From assembly GCA_028276365.1 (NCBI GenBank), contig JAPYWL010000002.1:1-64000 (forward strand): DNA of 64,000 nucleotides. The letters run 5' to 3'. This DNA comes from Deltaproteobacteria bacterium. Its GTDB lineage: Bacteria; DRYD01. Of this stretch, positions 16,267 to 25,007 are shown piece after piece. The notes beneath the pieces were generated by a model. The model was not told the DNA's origin, did no database searches, and saw nothing but the letters and a program-made list of their open reading frames with translations. The number at the start of each line of letters is the position of its first letter. Positions within the stretch are counted from its first letter, which is position 1. The position numbers and the translations under genes are program-made.

Positions 16267-17430
16267 GTGATCATAATGAATAAATTTTCTAAAAATAGAT
16301 TAGTTGCTATATTATTTTTATTAGCTTTTAGTTTAATCAGTTTAATTTTATTTTTAATTCTTTTAATTTCAAAGATAAAAAGTCAAGAGATAACAAAAGA
16401 TAATAAAAATAGTAAAAGTTTAATTTTAGTAATAGGAGATGGGATGGGATTACCTATTATATCTGCTTGGGATTACTATAAAAAAGATAGTATGGATAAT
16501 AATTATTCAGTATTAGAAAACTTTGATGGTAGTTTTTTAGTAAGGACAAGGAGTAAGGATAAAGTAATAACAGACAGTGCAGCAGCTGCTACCGCATATG
16601 CTACCGGATATAATGTAGATAATTATCAAGTAGGTTTGCTAAAAGATAATAAACGAGTAAAAACAATAATGGATTTAGCAAAAGAAAAAAATAAATCTAC
16701 GGGGATAGTTGTTTTATGTACATTAACTCATGCTACTCCCGCAGCTTTTTATGCTTATTCTGAAAAAAGATCAAATGAAGAACAAATTGCAAAATATCTA
16801 ATTTATTCTAATATAGATGTGGCAATAGGTGGAGGTAAAAAATATTTTAAGAATCTAATCCCTACCTTTAAACAAAAAGGATACACTATATTAGAAAATA
16901 TCAACGAATTAAAAGAAATAAAGCAAAATAAAGAAAAATTAAATAAAACAGAAAAATTATTAGCATTTATAGATGAAAAACATCCCCCAAAACAGGAACT
17001 TAGAAATTACAAACTCTCAGAGTTATCAGAAGTAGCTATAAATATATTATCTAAAAATAAAAATGGATTTTTCTTAATGATAGAAGCAAGTCAAATAGAT
17101 TGGTATGGACATGATAATTTATTTAAAGATCAATTAAATGAAATGAAAGATTATGAAGATACTTTAAATTACTTGTTAAACTATTATAAAACAAATAAAG
17201 ATAATTTAATGATATTAACTTTAGCTGATCATGAATGCGGAGGATTAACTTTAATAGATTACGAAGCTAAAAAACTTGATGATAACTTTAAAATTCATTA
17301 TAGTACTAATTATCACACTGCAGAGCATATTCCAGCTTTCTATAAAGGAATCATAAATTTTAAAATTAATCCCGTAATTAACAATATTGAAGTATTTTCA
17401 ATTATGAAAAAGTACCTAATTGATCAATAA
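16267..17430 (+). CDS. alkaline phosphatase, membrane anchored
   Basis: A 387-residue member of the alkaline phosphatase family that releases phosphate from monoesters outside the cytoplasm. An N-terminal membrane segment (about residues 12-36) is followed by the metal motif VIGDGMG, the nucleophile region TDSAAAATAYATG (Ser after TD), IDWYGHDN and LADHECGGL, and a late His-rich YHTAEHIPAF. All metal-ligand motifs are present. The GTG at 16267 is preferred because GGAGG lies 9 nt upstream; an ATG at 16276 is too far from it. No Pho-box was recognised. Confidence 0.93.
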   Translation: MIIMNKFSKNRLVAILFLLAFSLISLILFLILLISKIKSQEITKDNKNSKSLILVIGDGMGLPIISAWDYYKKDSMDNNYSVLENFDGSFLVRTRSKDKVITDSAAAATAYATGYNVDNYQVGLLKDNKRVKTIMDLAKEKNKSTGIVVLCTLTHATPAAFYAYSEKRSNEEQIAKYLIYSNIDVAIGGGKKYFKNLIPTFKQKGYTILENINELKEIKQNKEKLNKTEKLLAFIDEKHPPKQELRNYKLSELSEVAINILSKNKNGFFLMIEASQIDWYGHDNLFKDQLNEMKDYEDTLNYLLNYYKTNKDNLMILTLADHECGGLTLIDYEAKKLDDNFKIHYSTNYHTAEHIPAFYKGIINFKINPVINNIEVFSIMKKYLIDQ

Positions 17431-17568
17431 AAAGTAGATCTAAGGAAAGTTTTATTGTGATAATTACTATTGTTATATATTTAAAATAAAATAAAAAGGT
17501 AATCTTTTTTATATATTGAATTTTAAAACTGTAAAAAATAAAATTTTTTTTGTATCCCAAAACATAAC

Positions 17569-18723
17569 ATGGATATTTATTTAGATAATTGTAACATAGG
17601 GGAATTAGAGAAGAAGTATGTAATAGAAGCATTAGATAGTGGGTATATTTCTACTAGAGGCCCGTTAGTAAAGAAAGTAGAAGAAGTTTTAGGTGAGTAT
17701 TTAGGAGGTTATGTAGCAGCTACTTACTCAGGTACAGCAGCACTACATCTATCCTTAAAATACGCTATAAAAAAATATAACTTAGATCCTTTAAAAGAAA
17801 AAATAGGGGTAATAATACCTGCTATAACATTTGCTGCTACCTCTCATGCCGCCTTATATAATAACCTTATCCCTGTATTTTGTGATATAGATCCATTTAC
17901 TTTAAATTTAGATCCTAACTCAGCTAATGAAGCCATAAAACTAGCTAAAAGTAAAAGTATAAATGTTAAATTTATCATTCCTGTTCATTTATACGGTAAT
18001 CCCTGTAATATGGATGAAATAATAAAATTGTCAAAAGACTATGATTTAATAATAATAGAAGATGCTGCAGAATCTTTAGCTTCTAAATATAAAGATATAT
18101 TAACTGGTACTTTTGGGGAATTTGGAGCATTTAGCTTTAATGCTAATAAAGTAATAACTGCTTCGTCAGGAGGTATCATTTTTTCAAAAAATAAAGAAGA
18201 CATAGAATATCTGAGATTCCTAACCTTACAAGCAAGAGTAGAAGCTAAAGGGTATTATCATGAAGATTTAGGTTATAATTATAGAATGACCAACATAGAA
18301 GCTGCAATATTATTAGCTCAATTTGAAAAATTAAACTATTTTCTTAACTTAAAGAAAAACTTCTTTAAAATATATTTTGATTATTTTAAAAATTATTTTG
18401 AATTATTAAGGTTTCAACAAACTACTCAAAATTCAACTACTAATTACTGGTTAATAACTGTCGTTTTTAATAAAAAGCTAAATATTACTGAATTTCAAAA
18501 AAAACTAAGCGAATATAATATACCAACAAGAAGAATATTTTATCCGCTTCCTTTAATGGAATTTTATAAGAAATATCAATTAACCGAAAACTTAGAAGAT
18601 TTTTATAAAAACTCAATTTATATTTATAATTATGGACTAAATTTACCATCCTCTACTAAAAATGATTATAGTGCTATAGAATATACAGCTAAAAAAGTTA
18701 TTGAATTAATATCCTTAATATAG
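17569..18723 (+). CDS. DegT/DnrJ/EryC1/StrS-family sugar aminotransferase
   Basis: A 384-residue PLP enzyme of the DegT family, which transaminates nucleotide-linked keto-sugars for surface glycans. Visible motifs are YSGTAALHLSLKY, VIIPAITFAATSHAALY and FCDIDPFTLNLDP. The PLP Asp is in IIEDAAESL, and the PLP Lys in FSFNANKVITASSGG. DLGYNYRMTNIEAAI matches the family GxNxRMxxxxAA. The C-terminus has the usual RRIFYPLP. Its product cannot be assigned. No glycan cluster surrounds it, although a diverged homologue lies at 41661-42872. Confidence 0.9.
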   Translation: MDIYLDNCNIGELEKKYVIEALDSGYISTRGPLVKKVEEVLGEYLGGYVAATYSGTAALHLSLKYAIKKYNLDPLKEKIGVIIPAITFAATSHAALYNNLIPVFCDIDPFTLNLDPNSANEAIKLAKSKSINVKFIIPVHLYGNPCNMDEIIKLSKDYDLIIIEDAAESLASKYKDILTGTFGEFGAFSFNANKVITASSGGIIFSKNKEDIEYLRFLTLQARVEAKGYYHEDLGYNYRMTNIEAAILLAQFEKLNYFLNLKKNFFKIYFDYFKNYFELLRFQQTTQNSTTNYWLITVVFNKKLNITEFQKKLSEYNIPTRRIFYPLPLMEFYKKYQLTENLEDFYKNSIYIYNYGLNLPSSTKNDYSAIEYTAKKVIELISLI

Positions 18724-18729
18724 TTTATG

Positions 18730-20073
18730 TTAGTATATATTTTGATTTAATAGATTTTCTAATTCTTCCTTAGTTCTTATTAGTACTCTAGAGTTATTAA
18801 GTATAATAGTAACTCCATCTTTACCATTAGTTTTTGTATAATATAAATTTTCATCAGCAATTTTGATTAAATTATGTTTATTTTCAGAATCATAAGGAAA
18901 AACAGCTATTCCAACACTTACAGTTATACTTAATACAAAGGATTTATCAATCTCAATTTTAATATTTTGTTTTATATTTTCAATTAGATTAATAACAAAT
19001 TTAAGAGCATCTATTTTATCAGTATCACTAAGTATAATAACAAATTCTTCTCCCCCATATCTTGCTACTATATCGCTTTTTCTCTTTTTAGAATTTAAAA
19101 ACATTCCCAAGCTCCTTAAAACCTCATCACCTATATCATGACCATAGGTATCATTAATTTTTTTAAAATTATCTATATCTAGCATAATTACACTAAAAGA
19201 AGCATCTAAACCTAAGGATTTGTACATATTATTTTTAATAAACATAGCATTATAAAATTTTTCAAATGCTCTTCTATTATAAACCGTAGTTAAAGCATCA
19301 TTAGATGCTAAAGCTTCCAACATAATTAACTGCTGCTCTATAACTTTACCCATCTCTATAAAAGCTTTTTGTAAATTGTTAAACTCCCTAAATAAAAACT
19401 TTTTCTCTTCCAACTTAAATCTCTGCTTCTTTATTTCAATTATAATCTTATTTAAATAGTTAATAGGTAAATAAATCTGAGATATTAAAAATGATAAAAA
19501 GAAAACATAAATTAATATAATACTACTAAAGGTAATAAAAGAAAGATAGTAGATAAAATTAATTCGTTTATCAAGATTTTCTAATGAAAATACAGTAATT
19601 AAATAGCCTATAGTCCTTTCTTCTTGTATATCACTTATAATTTTCTCTTGTATAGGTAAATAAACCAATAAATACCTTTTATTAGATACTTTTATTAATT
19701 TCTTTACTAAATTTTCATTGGGTAAACTATTTAAATCCAAAGGTATATTAATATTAGTAATATTGTAATATAAAATCATTTTTTTTTGATCATCAAAAAA
19801 GTAAATGGAAACCAAATTTTCATCAAGCTTATTAGTCCCTAATTCCTGTTTTATAACTATTTCTAACGCACCATATTGTTTATATTGTATATAATTCCTA
19901 AATCTTGAAGATATATACTTTGAAATACTTTGAAAAAAATTAAAAGTATAATTTTCCAAATCATTTATTAAATTAGTTGTTATAAAATAAAACAAGAAAA
20001 TTAAACTTAAGATAATAATAAAATTAATAAAAATTAAGAAATTTTTTAAATTAAAGCTAAGTTGTAGTTTCAT
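18730..20073 (-). CDS. diguanylate cyclase with membrane sensor region
   Basis: A 447-residue protein with membrane segments at about 10-33 and 172-198 that bracket a periplasmic sensor region of about 140 residues. A linker helix and a C-terminal GGDEF domain follow. The catalytic motif is RYGGEEFVIIL, preceded by DIDNFKKINDTYGHDIGDEV. The inhibitory I-site RKSD sits five residues before GGEEF, so product feedback is expected. It makes cyclic di-GMP in response to an external signal of unknown type. It converges on the DegT gene, with only 6 nt between the stops. Confidence 0.95.
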   Translation of the reverse strand: MKLQLSFNLKNFLIFINFIIILSLIFLFYFITTNLINDLENYTFNFFQSISKYISSRFRNYIQYKQYGALEIVIKQELGTNKLDENLVSIYFFDDQKKMILYYNITNINIPLDLNSLPNENLVKKLIKVSNKRYLLVYLPIQEKIISDIQEERTIGYLITVFSLENLDKRINFIYYLSFITFSSIILIYVFFLSFLISQIYLPINYLNKIIIEIKKQRFKLEEKKFLFREFNNLQKAFIEMGKVIEQQLIMLEALASNDALTTVYNRRAFEKFYNAMFIKNNMYKSLGLDASFSVIMLDIDNFKKINDTYGHDIGDEVLRSLGMFLNSKKRKSDIVARYGGEEFVIILSDTDKIDALKFVINLIENIKQNIKIEIDKSFVLSITVSVGIAVFPYDSENKHNLIKIADENLYYTKTNGKDGVTIILNNSRVLIRTKEELENLLNQNIY

Positions 20074-20379
20074 GAATATTTTTTAGCTATTTACAAATTT
20101 ATTTTACCTAAACAAAAATGAATTATCATAAATATTATCTTTATCTCCAAATTAAACTTTTAGATAATTATAACATTGAGGTAAGCTTGTCATTTTTAGA
20201 GTAGTTTTCATTAATTTCCATTTTCTCTTTTAAAAGATGCTCTTCTTTTACTCTATTATATTATCTTTATACATTTATAGTGTCTGAAAAAAGGACCTAA
20301 TAACTTTATTTATTATACCATAGGTAGAGCATTTTTAACTAATTACTTTAAAAGATATATTTTTAATAGAATAGTTTAT
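20074..20379. other. intergenic region, 306 nt
   Basis: No gene is supported here. On the minus strand a stretch of about 28 codons without a stop near 20170-20260 has no recognisable family match and no ribosome site. The region should contain the promoter for the diguanylate cyclase (start 20073, minus). I see no clear -35/-10 pair, terminator or repeat. Confidence 0.4.
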
Positions 20380-21783
20380 TTATTTTTTAAGAGAGAGGAA
20401 TTCTTGTTGTACTTTATAAATAGATTTTTTAAGTGCATTTATGATAAAGTCTATTTGATCTTTATTAATAATAAGTGGAGGGGCGATATAAGTTTTATCA
20501 ACAGAAGCCCTTGCTAAATAAACTCCATTTTTTAATAATTCTTTTTCTATTTTAGCTGCTACCCAGAATTTAGAACTTATTGGCTTTTTTGTATTTTTAT
20601 CTGAAACGTATTCTATGCTATAGTGTAACCCAATTCCTCTTACATCTCCTACTATATCAAATTCCCTTAGTTCTTCTAATCTCTCCTTTAAATAAAGTCC
20701 CATATTATAAGCATTTTCATAGAGTTTTTCATTAATGATTATATTTATATTAGCAATAGCAGCAGCAGCAGAAGCAGGATGCCCTCCAAATGTATAACCA
20801 TGCATAAACATCCAATCCCTAAAAATTTCTGCTATCTCTTTAGAAACTACAGTAGCACCTAATGGAGCATATCCACTTGTTATACCTTTACCAAATACAA
20901 ACATATCCGGCTTAATTCCAGTATGTTCATAAGCAAATAGTTTTCCAGTTCTACCAAATCCATTATTAACTTCATCAAATATCAATAATATATCATTCTC
21001 TTTACAAACTTTATAAATTCTGTTATAATATTCTTTAATATCAGGTGCATAGACACTACCTAAAGCTGACATAACAGGTTCCACAATAACAGCAGCAATA
21101 GTTTTAGCACCCTCATATTCTATTAACCTTTCCAAATCATCTGCACACCTTAAATTACATTCAGGATACCTGCTATTAAAAGGACACCTATAACAATAAG
21201 GTACCTCAAAATGTAAGAACCCAGGGATTAGTGGCTCAAAAAATATCCTATTTTGCCTTATCCCTGATAAACTTAATGCCCCATAAGTTACACCATGATA
21301 AGAATGCCATCTTCCAATTATCTTATATTTATTCGAATTCCCTTTAAGATAATGATATTGTTTAGCCAATTTTATAGCAGTTTCTATAGCCTCACTACCA
21401 CTATTAGAAAAGAAAACCGCTTCCATCCCTAAAATATTGGTTAATAATTCACTTAGTTCTAATGCTTTCTCATGATAATATCCTCCAAACAATGAAACAT
21501 ATGAAATCTTATTTAGTTGTTCATACATAGCTTCAATTATTTCTTTTCTATTATGCCCAACATTAACAACCCATAATATAGACATCCCATCTATATATTT
21601 ATTATTATTAATATCCCAAAGATAAACCCCATCTCCCTTAGTTATAACTCTTGGCCCTTCATCTATAATCTCTTTCCATATAGCAAAATGAGGTATCATT
21701 TTATATTTAGCTATTTCCCAATACTTTACATATTCATCACTTTTATTATCCATATTTTTCATATTATCTAAGTTTTCAGCCAT
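20380..21783 (-). CDS. class III (omega) aminotransferase
   Basis: A PLP aminotransferase of about 467 residues of the class III family (BioA, taurine-pyruvate, omega-amino acid types). Motifs include SGSEAIETAIKLAKQYH, RWHSYHGVTYGALSLSG, IFDEVNNGFGRTG and the PLP Lys in FGKGITSGYAPLG, then FGGHPASAAAA. A four-cysteine insert, CYRCPFNSRYPECNLRC, is seen in taurine-pyruvate-like members. The start is set at the ATG at 21783, with a GGGGGG ribosome site 5 nt upstream, rather than the TTG at 21804. It lies downstream of pth and a kbl/bioF-type gene. If those two PLP enzymes are BioF and BioA, a biotin role would follow, but the Cys insert argues against it. Confidence 0.88.
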   Translation of the reverse strand: MAENLDNMKNMDNKSDEYVKYWEIAKYKMIPHFAIWKEIIDEGPRVITKGDGVYLWDINNNKYIDGMSILWVVNVGHNRKEIIEAMYEQLNKISYVSLFGGYYHEKALELSELLTNILGMEAVFFSNSGSEAIETAIKLAKQYHYLKGNSNKYKIIGRWHSYHGVTYGALSLSGIRQNRIFFEPLIPGFLHFEVPYCYRCPFNSRYPECNLRCADDLERLIEYEGAKTIAAVIVEPVMSALGSVYAPDIKEYYNRIYKVCKENDILLIFDEVNNGFGRTGKLFAYEHTGIKPDMFVFGKGITSGYAPLGATVVSKEIAEIFRDWMFMHGYTFGGHPASAAAAIANINIIINEKLYENAYNMGLYLKERLEELREFDIVGDVRGIGLHYSIEYVSDKNTKKPISSKFWVAAKIEKELLKNGVYLARASVDKTYIAPPLIINKDQIDFIINALKKSIYKVQQEFLSLKK

Positions 21784-21813
21784 AAAAACCCCCCTTTTTA
21801 TCAATATTTAATT

Positions 21814-22413
21814 TCAATTACTATTTTTTATTAATAACAAACCAATTTTAGATATAGTCTTTTCAATACCTTCTAAAATTATATTTTCAATTATAATATT
21901 TACTTTAGGTAATAAATTCTTTATTTCTATTAATTCTTCGGGAGAAAATTTATTTAAAACATAATCTTTATAATTTCTATCTTGGGGTCTATTAATGCCT
22001 ATTCTTATTCTATAGAAATCTTTTCCGATATAGTTTATTATTGATTGGATTCCATTATGTCCTGCACTACCTCCATTAAATTTTATCTTAAATTCTCCTA
22101 TCTTTATATCCATATCATCATGAATAACAATTATTTCATTTGTATTTATTTTATAGAAATCAACAACCTGCTTAACAGAGATACCTGATAAATTCATATA
22201 AGTAAGTGGCATAAGCATTAAAAATTTATTAGCTTCCTTAGCTAACTCTTCTTTTAAAATTACTTCATAGAAAATCCCCTGGAATCTCAAAGATTTAGTG
22301 TAAGTTATATTTTTATTATTATTAATAAAATATTCAATTATTTCAAATCCAATATTGTGTTTAGTATTTTTATACTGATAACCAGGGTTTCCCAAACCTA
22401 CAAATAAATACAT
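21814..22413 (-). CDS. pth: peptidyl-tRNA hydrolase
   Basis: A 199-residue Pth, which recycles peptidyl-tRNA by hydrolysing the ester bond. It opens MYLFVGLGNPGYQYKNTKHN with the catalytic His in KHNIGFE. It has LMPLTYMNLSG, the catalytic Asp in VIHDDMDI, and NGGSAGHNGIQSI. All active-site residues are present. It sits between the kbl/bioF-type gene (15 nt upstream) and the class III aminotransferase. Confidence 0.96.
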   Translation of the reverse strand: MYLFVGLGNPGYQYKNTKHNIGFEIIEYFINNNKNITYTKSLRFQGIFYEVILKEELAKEANKFLMLMPLTYMNLSGISVKQVVDFYKINTNEIIVIHDDMDIKIGEFKIKFNGGSAGHNGIQSIINYIGKDFYRIRIGINRPQDRNYKDYVLNKFSPEELIEIKNLLPKVNIIIENIILEGIEKTISKIGLLLIKNSN

Positions 22414-22428
22414 TTATTTTTATTTCTT

Positions 22429-23607
22429 TTATATTTTAAATTTGGTTTTAATTTTATAGAATTTTTGTAAAGCAAATTCCAAGTCTTGTTTAGAATGAAT
22501 TGCACTAACAATTACCCTAATTCTGGCTTTAGATTTAGGTACAGTTGGATAAAATATTGGCATAGCGAATACATCTTCTTCAAATAATTCCTTAGCAAAT
22601 TCCTGAGTTAATTTTTCATCGTAAAGCATTATAGGTATTATTGGGGTTTTACTATTTAGGGTATCAAAACCTAAGTTTTGGATTTCTTTTCTAAAGAAAT
22701 TCGTATTTTCCCATAATTTTTGAACTATATCAGTATTTAGCATTAGATCTATAGCAGCTAAAGCGGCAGCTACATCAGGAACTGTAAGTGCTGAAGAAAA
22801 TAAAAACGGTCTTGCTTTTTGCTTTAAGTATTCTACAACTAATTTATTAGAGCTTACAAACCCTCCTACTACTCCAAAAGCTTTAGATAAAGTACCTACC
22901 TCAATATCCACTTTATTATGTAAATTAAAATGATCTACTATCCCTCTACCGTTCCTCCCTAAAACCCCTTCTCCATGAGCATCATCTACCATAACCATTG
23001 CGTTATATTTATCAGCTAATTCAACTATTTCACTTAAGGGAGCAATATCTCCATCCATAGAGAAAACTCCATCAGTAACTATTAGGATTCTCCTACTGCC
23101 TTGAGCTTCTTTTAATTTTTGTTCTAAATCATTCATATCTAAATGTTTATAAACAAATCTTTTAGCTTTAGATAACCTTATAGAGTCTATAATAGAAGCG
23201 TGATTAAGTTCATCAGATATAACAGCATCTTCATTACTATCTAATAAAGTAGGAACCACACTTAAATTAGCATTAAATCCCGATTGTAATAAAATTGTGC
23301 TTTCGGTGTGTTTAAAATTAGATAATTTTTGTTCTAACTCTTGGTGAATTGTCATAGTACCAGCAATAGATCTAACAGCTCCAGGTCCTATTCCATATTT
23401 ATCTATATATTCTTTCACTTTGCTTTTTATATATTCATTATTAGCAAATCCTAAGTAATTATTTGAGCATAAGTTTAGTTTGGGTTTATTATCTATAACA
23501 ACCCATGCTCCCTGAGGACTTTCTATCACTCTAATCTTATTATATCTTCCTTCCAATTTTAATTTATTAAGTTCTTCCTCTATAAAGCTAAATTTACTTG
23601 CTATCAT
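22429..23607 (-). CDS. glycine C-acetyltransferase / 8-amino-7-oxononanoate synthase-type enzyme
   Basis: A 392-residue alpha-oxoamine synthase, a PLP enzyme that condenses an amino acid with an acyl-Co[30 protein letters not shown] and [19 protein letters not shown] are the family hallmarks. The PLP Asp and His are in [12 protein letters not shown], and the PLP Lys in VGTLSKAFG. The [17 protein letters not shown] form resembles Kbl (2-amino-3-ketobutyrate CoA ligase), but BioF cannot be excluded. Its 5' region contains a GC-rich nest of interleaved inverted repeats at 23628-23682. Confidence 0.88.
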   Translation of the reverse strand: MIASKFSFIEEELNKLKLEGRYNKIRVIESPQGAWVVIDNKPKLNLCSNNYLGFANNEYIKSKVKEYIDKYGIGPGAVRSIAGTMTIHQELEQKLSNFKHTESTILLQSGFNANLSVVPTLLDSNEDAVISDELNHASIIDSIRLSKAKRFVYKHLDMNDLEQKLKEAQGSRRILIVTDGVFSMDGDIAPLSEIVELADKYNAMVMVDDAHGEGVLGRNGRGIVDHFNLHNKVDIEVGTLSKAFGVVGGFVSSNKLVVEYLKQKARPFLFSSALTVPDVAAALAAIDLMLNTDIVQKLWENTNFFRKEIQNLGFDTLNSKTPIIPIMLYDEKLTQEFAKELFEEDVFAMPIFYPTVPKSKARIRVIVSAIHSKQDLEFALQKFYKIKTKFKI

Positions 23608-23627
23608 AACTGATTAAATACATTAAA

Positions 23628-23682
23628 GCCAAGGTATTTATATACCGCCTCGTTTAGGTACCTTGACCTTGGCAGGCGGTAT
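23628..23682 (-). promoter_or_regulatory. GC-rich interleaved inverted repeats, possible pseudoknot in the 5' region of the kbl-type gene
   Basis: Two perfect inverted repeats interlock. GCCAAGGT (23628-23635) pairs with ACCTTGGC (23666-23673), and ATACCGCCT (23642-23650) pairs with AGGCGGTAT (23674-23682). The order A, B, A', B' is that of an H-type pseudoknot. A palindrome AGGTACCT sits between them at 23656-23663, and TTTAGG(T/C)ACCT occurs twice. The island is much richer in G+C than its surroundings and lies 21-75 nt before the start at 23607. The rest of the 23608-23983 gap holds only a terminator at 23899 and AT-rich sequence. Confidence 0.55.
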
Positions 23683-23898
23683 TTAGGCACCTAATTCCCC
23701 TATTTTATTTTTTAACCTTACCTATTAAAACCCTTTAAAAATACTTTTAAAATATTAGAAAATATTTAACCTATATCTTTAATTCCAAAGTTTTAAGAAA
23801 ACCTTTTTTACTACAAGTATTCCTCATATTTTTCTTCCAATAAAGATATTTGTAATACTCTTAAACAACTACACTAAAATTTTTATATAATAATAAAA

Positions 23899-23923
23899 AG
23901 GGGGGCTTTTCTTTAGCCCCCTT
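23899..23923 (-). terminator. rho-independent terminator
   Basis: GGGGGCT at 23901-23907 pairs with AGCCCCC at 23915-23921 around a 7-nt loop. On the minus strand the stem is followed by TTTTTATTATTAT. It lies 61 nt after the stop of the Cys-rich protein gene (23984) and separates it from the kbl-type gene. Confidence 0.85.
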
Positions 23924-23983
23924 GATAATTTTAAACTTCAAAAAATATTAATTAAATAATTTATAAAAATAATTTACAAAAAA

Positions 23984-24790
23984 CTAATGTCCACATTTAC
24001 ATTCCTTACCTTCTTTACATCCACAGTTACAATTGCCACCACAATTACAACTCTTTTCTTTTTTCTTTGATTTATTATCATCCATTTTTTTATCTTCTTT
24101 CATTTCTTTTTTTGTATTATTTTCTTCCATTTTTTTATTCTTTTCATTCATAGAGCAGTTATCTTTAGCTTTAGTTAATTTACAATGCTCACACCAACCA
24201 ATCAGCTTCTTTAAATGCCCTTGATCCAATTTATTTGTTGTATTAACTACTACACCATTAACAACATAATAAACAGTAGGATACTCCTTAACCCCTAAAG
24301 AAGAAACCAAGTTAGAAGTAGGCCATAATGCCATATCTAATTTATTTTGTTTAACTAAATTAACTAACTGAGTTTTTTCACTCTCTTTTCCATTAACAAA
24401 TACTACAAATTGAATATTATTATATCCTTCTTTAGTAAGCCAACTCTTGAAATTCCTTACTTGAACATAATCTCTAACAGTTTCTTTATCTAAAAAGAAA
24501 ACTAAAGCTTCATTAGATAAATTCAAATTATAATTCTTATTATCAACTAAATTAAAAAATGCTTGATTAAACCAATTACTAACATTTAAATCAGCAGCAA
24601 CTGCTATATCAAAACCATCAGCTTTACAACACGTAGTTTTTTTAGAACTACAACATTGAGATTTTTCAGTTTTATTTTCACTTTTACCTGTAGTTTGATC
24701 CTGTGTTAATGCTACATTTATAAAAGAAAATATAAGCAAAATAGCAACAATAATAACACTTAGTTTTTTATAAATTATACCTTTTTTCAT
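23984..24790 (-). CDS. exported Cys-rich protein with thioredoxin-like centre and metallothionein-like tail
   Basis: This 268-residue protein has an N-terminal signal peptide (hydrophobic about residues 9-28, likely cut after LTQ). Next come paired cysteines (QCCSS, TTCCK at about 45-56). A central region of about 130 residues reads like a thioredoxin fold, with LGVKEYPTVYYVVNG carrying the typical cis-Pro, but lacks the usual CxxC at the first helix. After WCEHC there is a Lys/Glu/Asn-rich linker, then a tail with nine Cys in 21 residues in CxC and CxxxxC spacing (CNCGGNCNCG, then CKEGKECKCGH). Metal binding or redox buffering in the periplasm is likely by inference. The family is not recognised. 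Confidence 0.75.
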   Translation of the reverse strand: MKKGIIYKKLSVIIVAILLIFSFINVALTQDQTTGKSENKTEKSQCCSSKKTTCCKADGFDIAVAADLNVSNWFNQAFFNLVDNKNYNLNLSNEALVFFLDKETVRDYVQVRNFKSWLTKEGYNNIQFVVFVNGKESEKTQLVNLVKQNKLDMALWPTSNLVSSLGVKEYPTVYYVVNGVVVNTTNKLDQGHLKKLIGWCEHCKLTKAKDNCSMNEKNKKMEENNTKKEMKEDKKMDDNKSKKKEKSCNCGGNCNCGCKEGKECKCGH

Positions 24791-24864
24791 AATGTTTATC
24801 CCCTCCTTTTGATTTTAATATTTTAGTTTATTACAGCATACTTTAATAACCTTTTTTTTACCCA

Positions 24865-25006
24865 CTAACCACCTCTTTTTTTATTTTATTTATATCCTCT
24901 CTTGCAATATTTTCTATCTATTTATTCTTTTCCTTCTAACCATCTCCTTTTTTATTTTATTTATATCCTCTCTTGCAATATTCTCTATCTATTTATTCTT
25001 TTCCTT
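24865..25006. repeat. two tandem copies of a 71-bp sequence
   Basis: 24865-24935 and 24936-25006 match over nearly their whole length. Both contain TTTATTTTATTTATATCCTC, then TCTTGCAATATT, then CTATCTATTTATTCTTTTCC. Differences are only a few bases. The pair fills the space between the M42 peptidase stop (25008) and the upstream region of the Cys-rich protein gene. It could duplicate a promoter or mRNA element of that gene. Confidence 0.85.
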
Positions 25007-25007
25007 T

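Noticed and set aside
17402-17632. 76-codon minus-strand frame between alkaline phosphatase and DegT genes
   Set aside because: Overlaps the start of the DegT gene and the end of the phosphatase; no family match.
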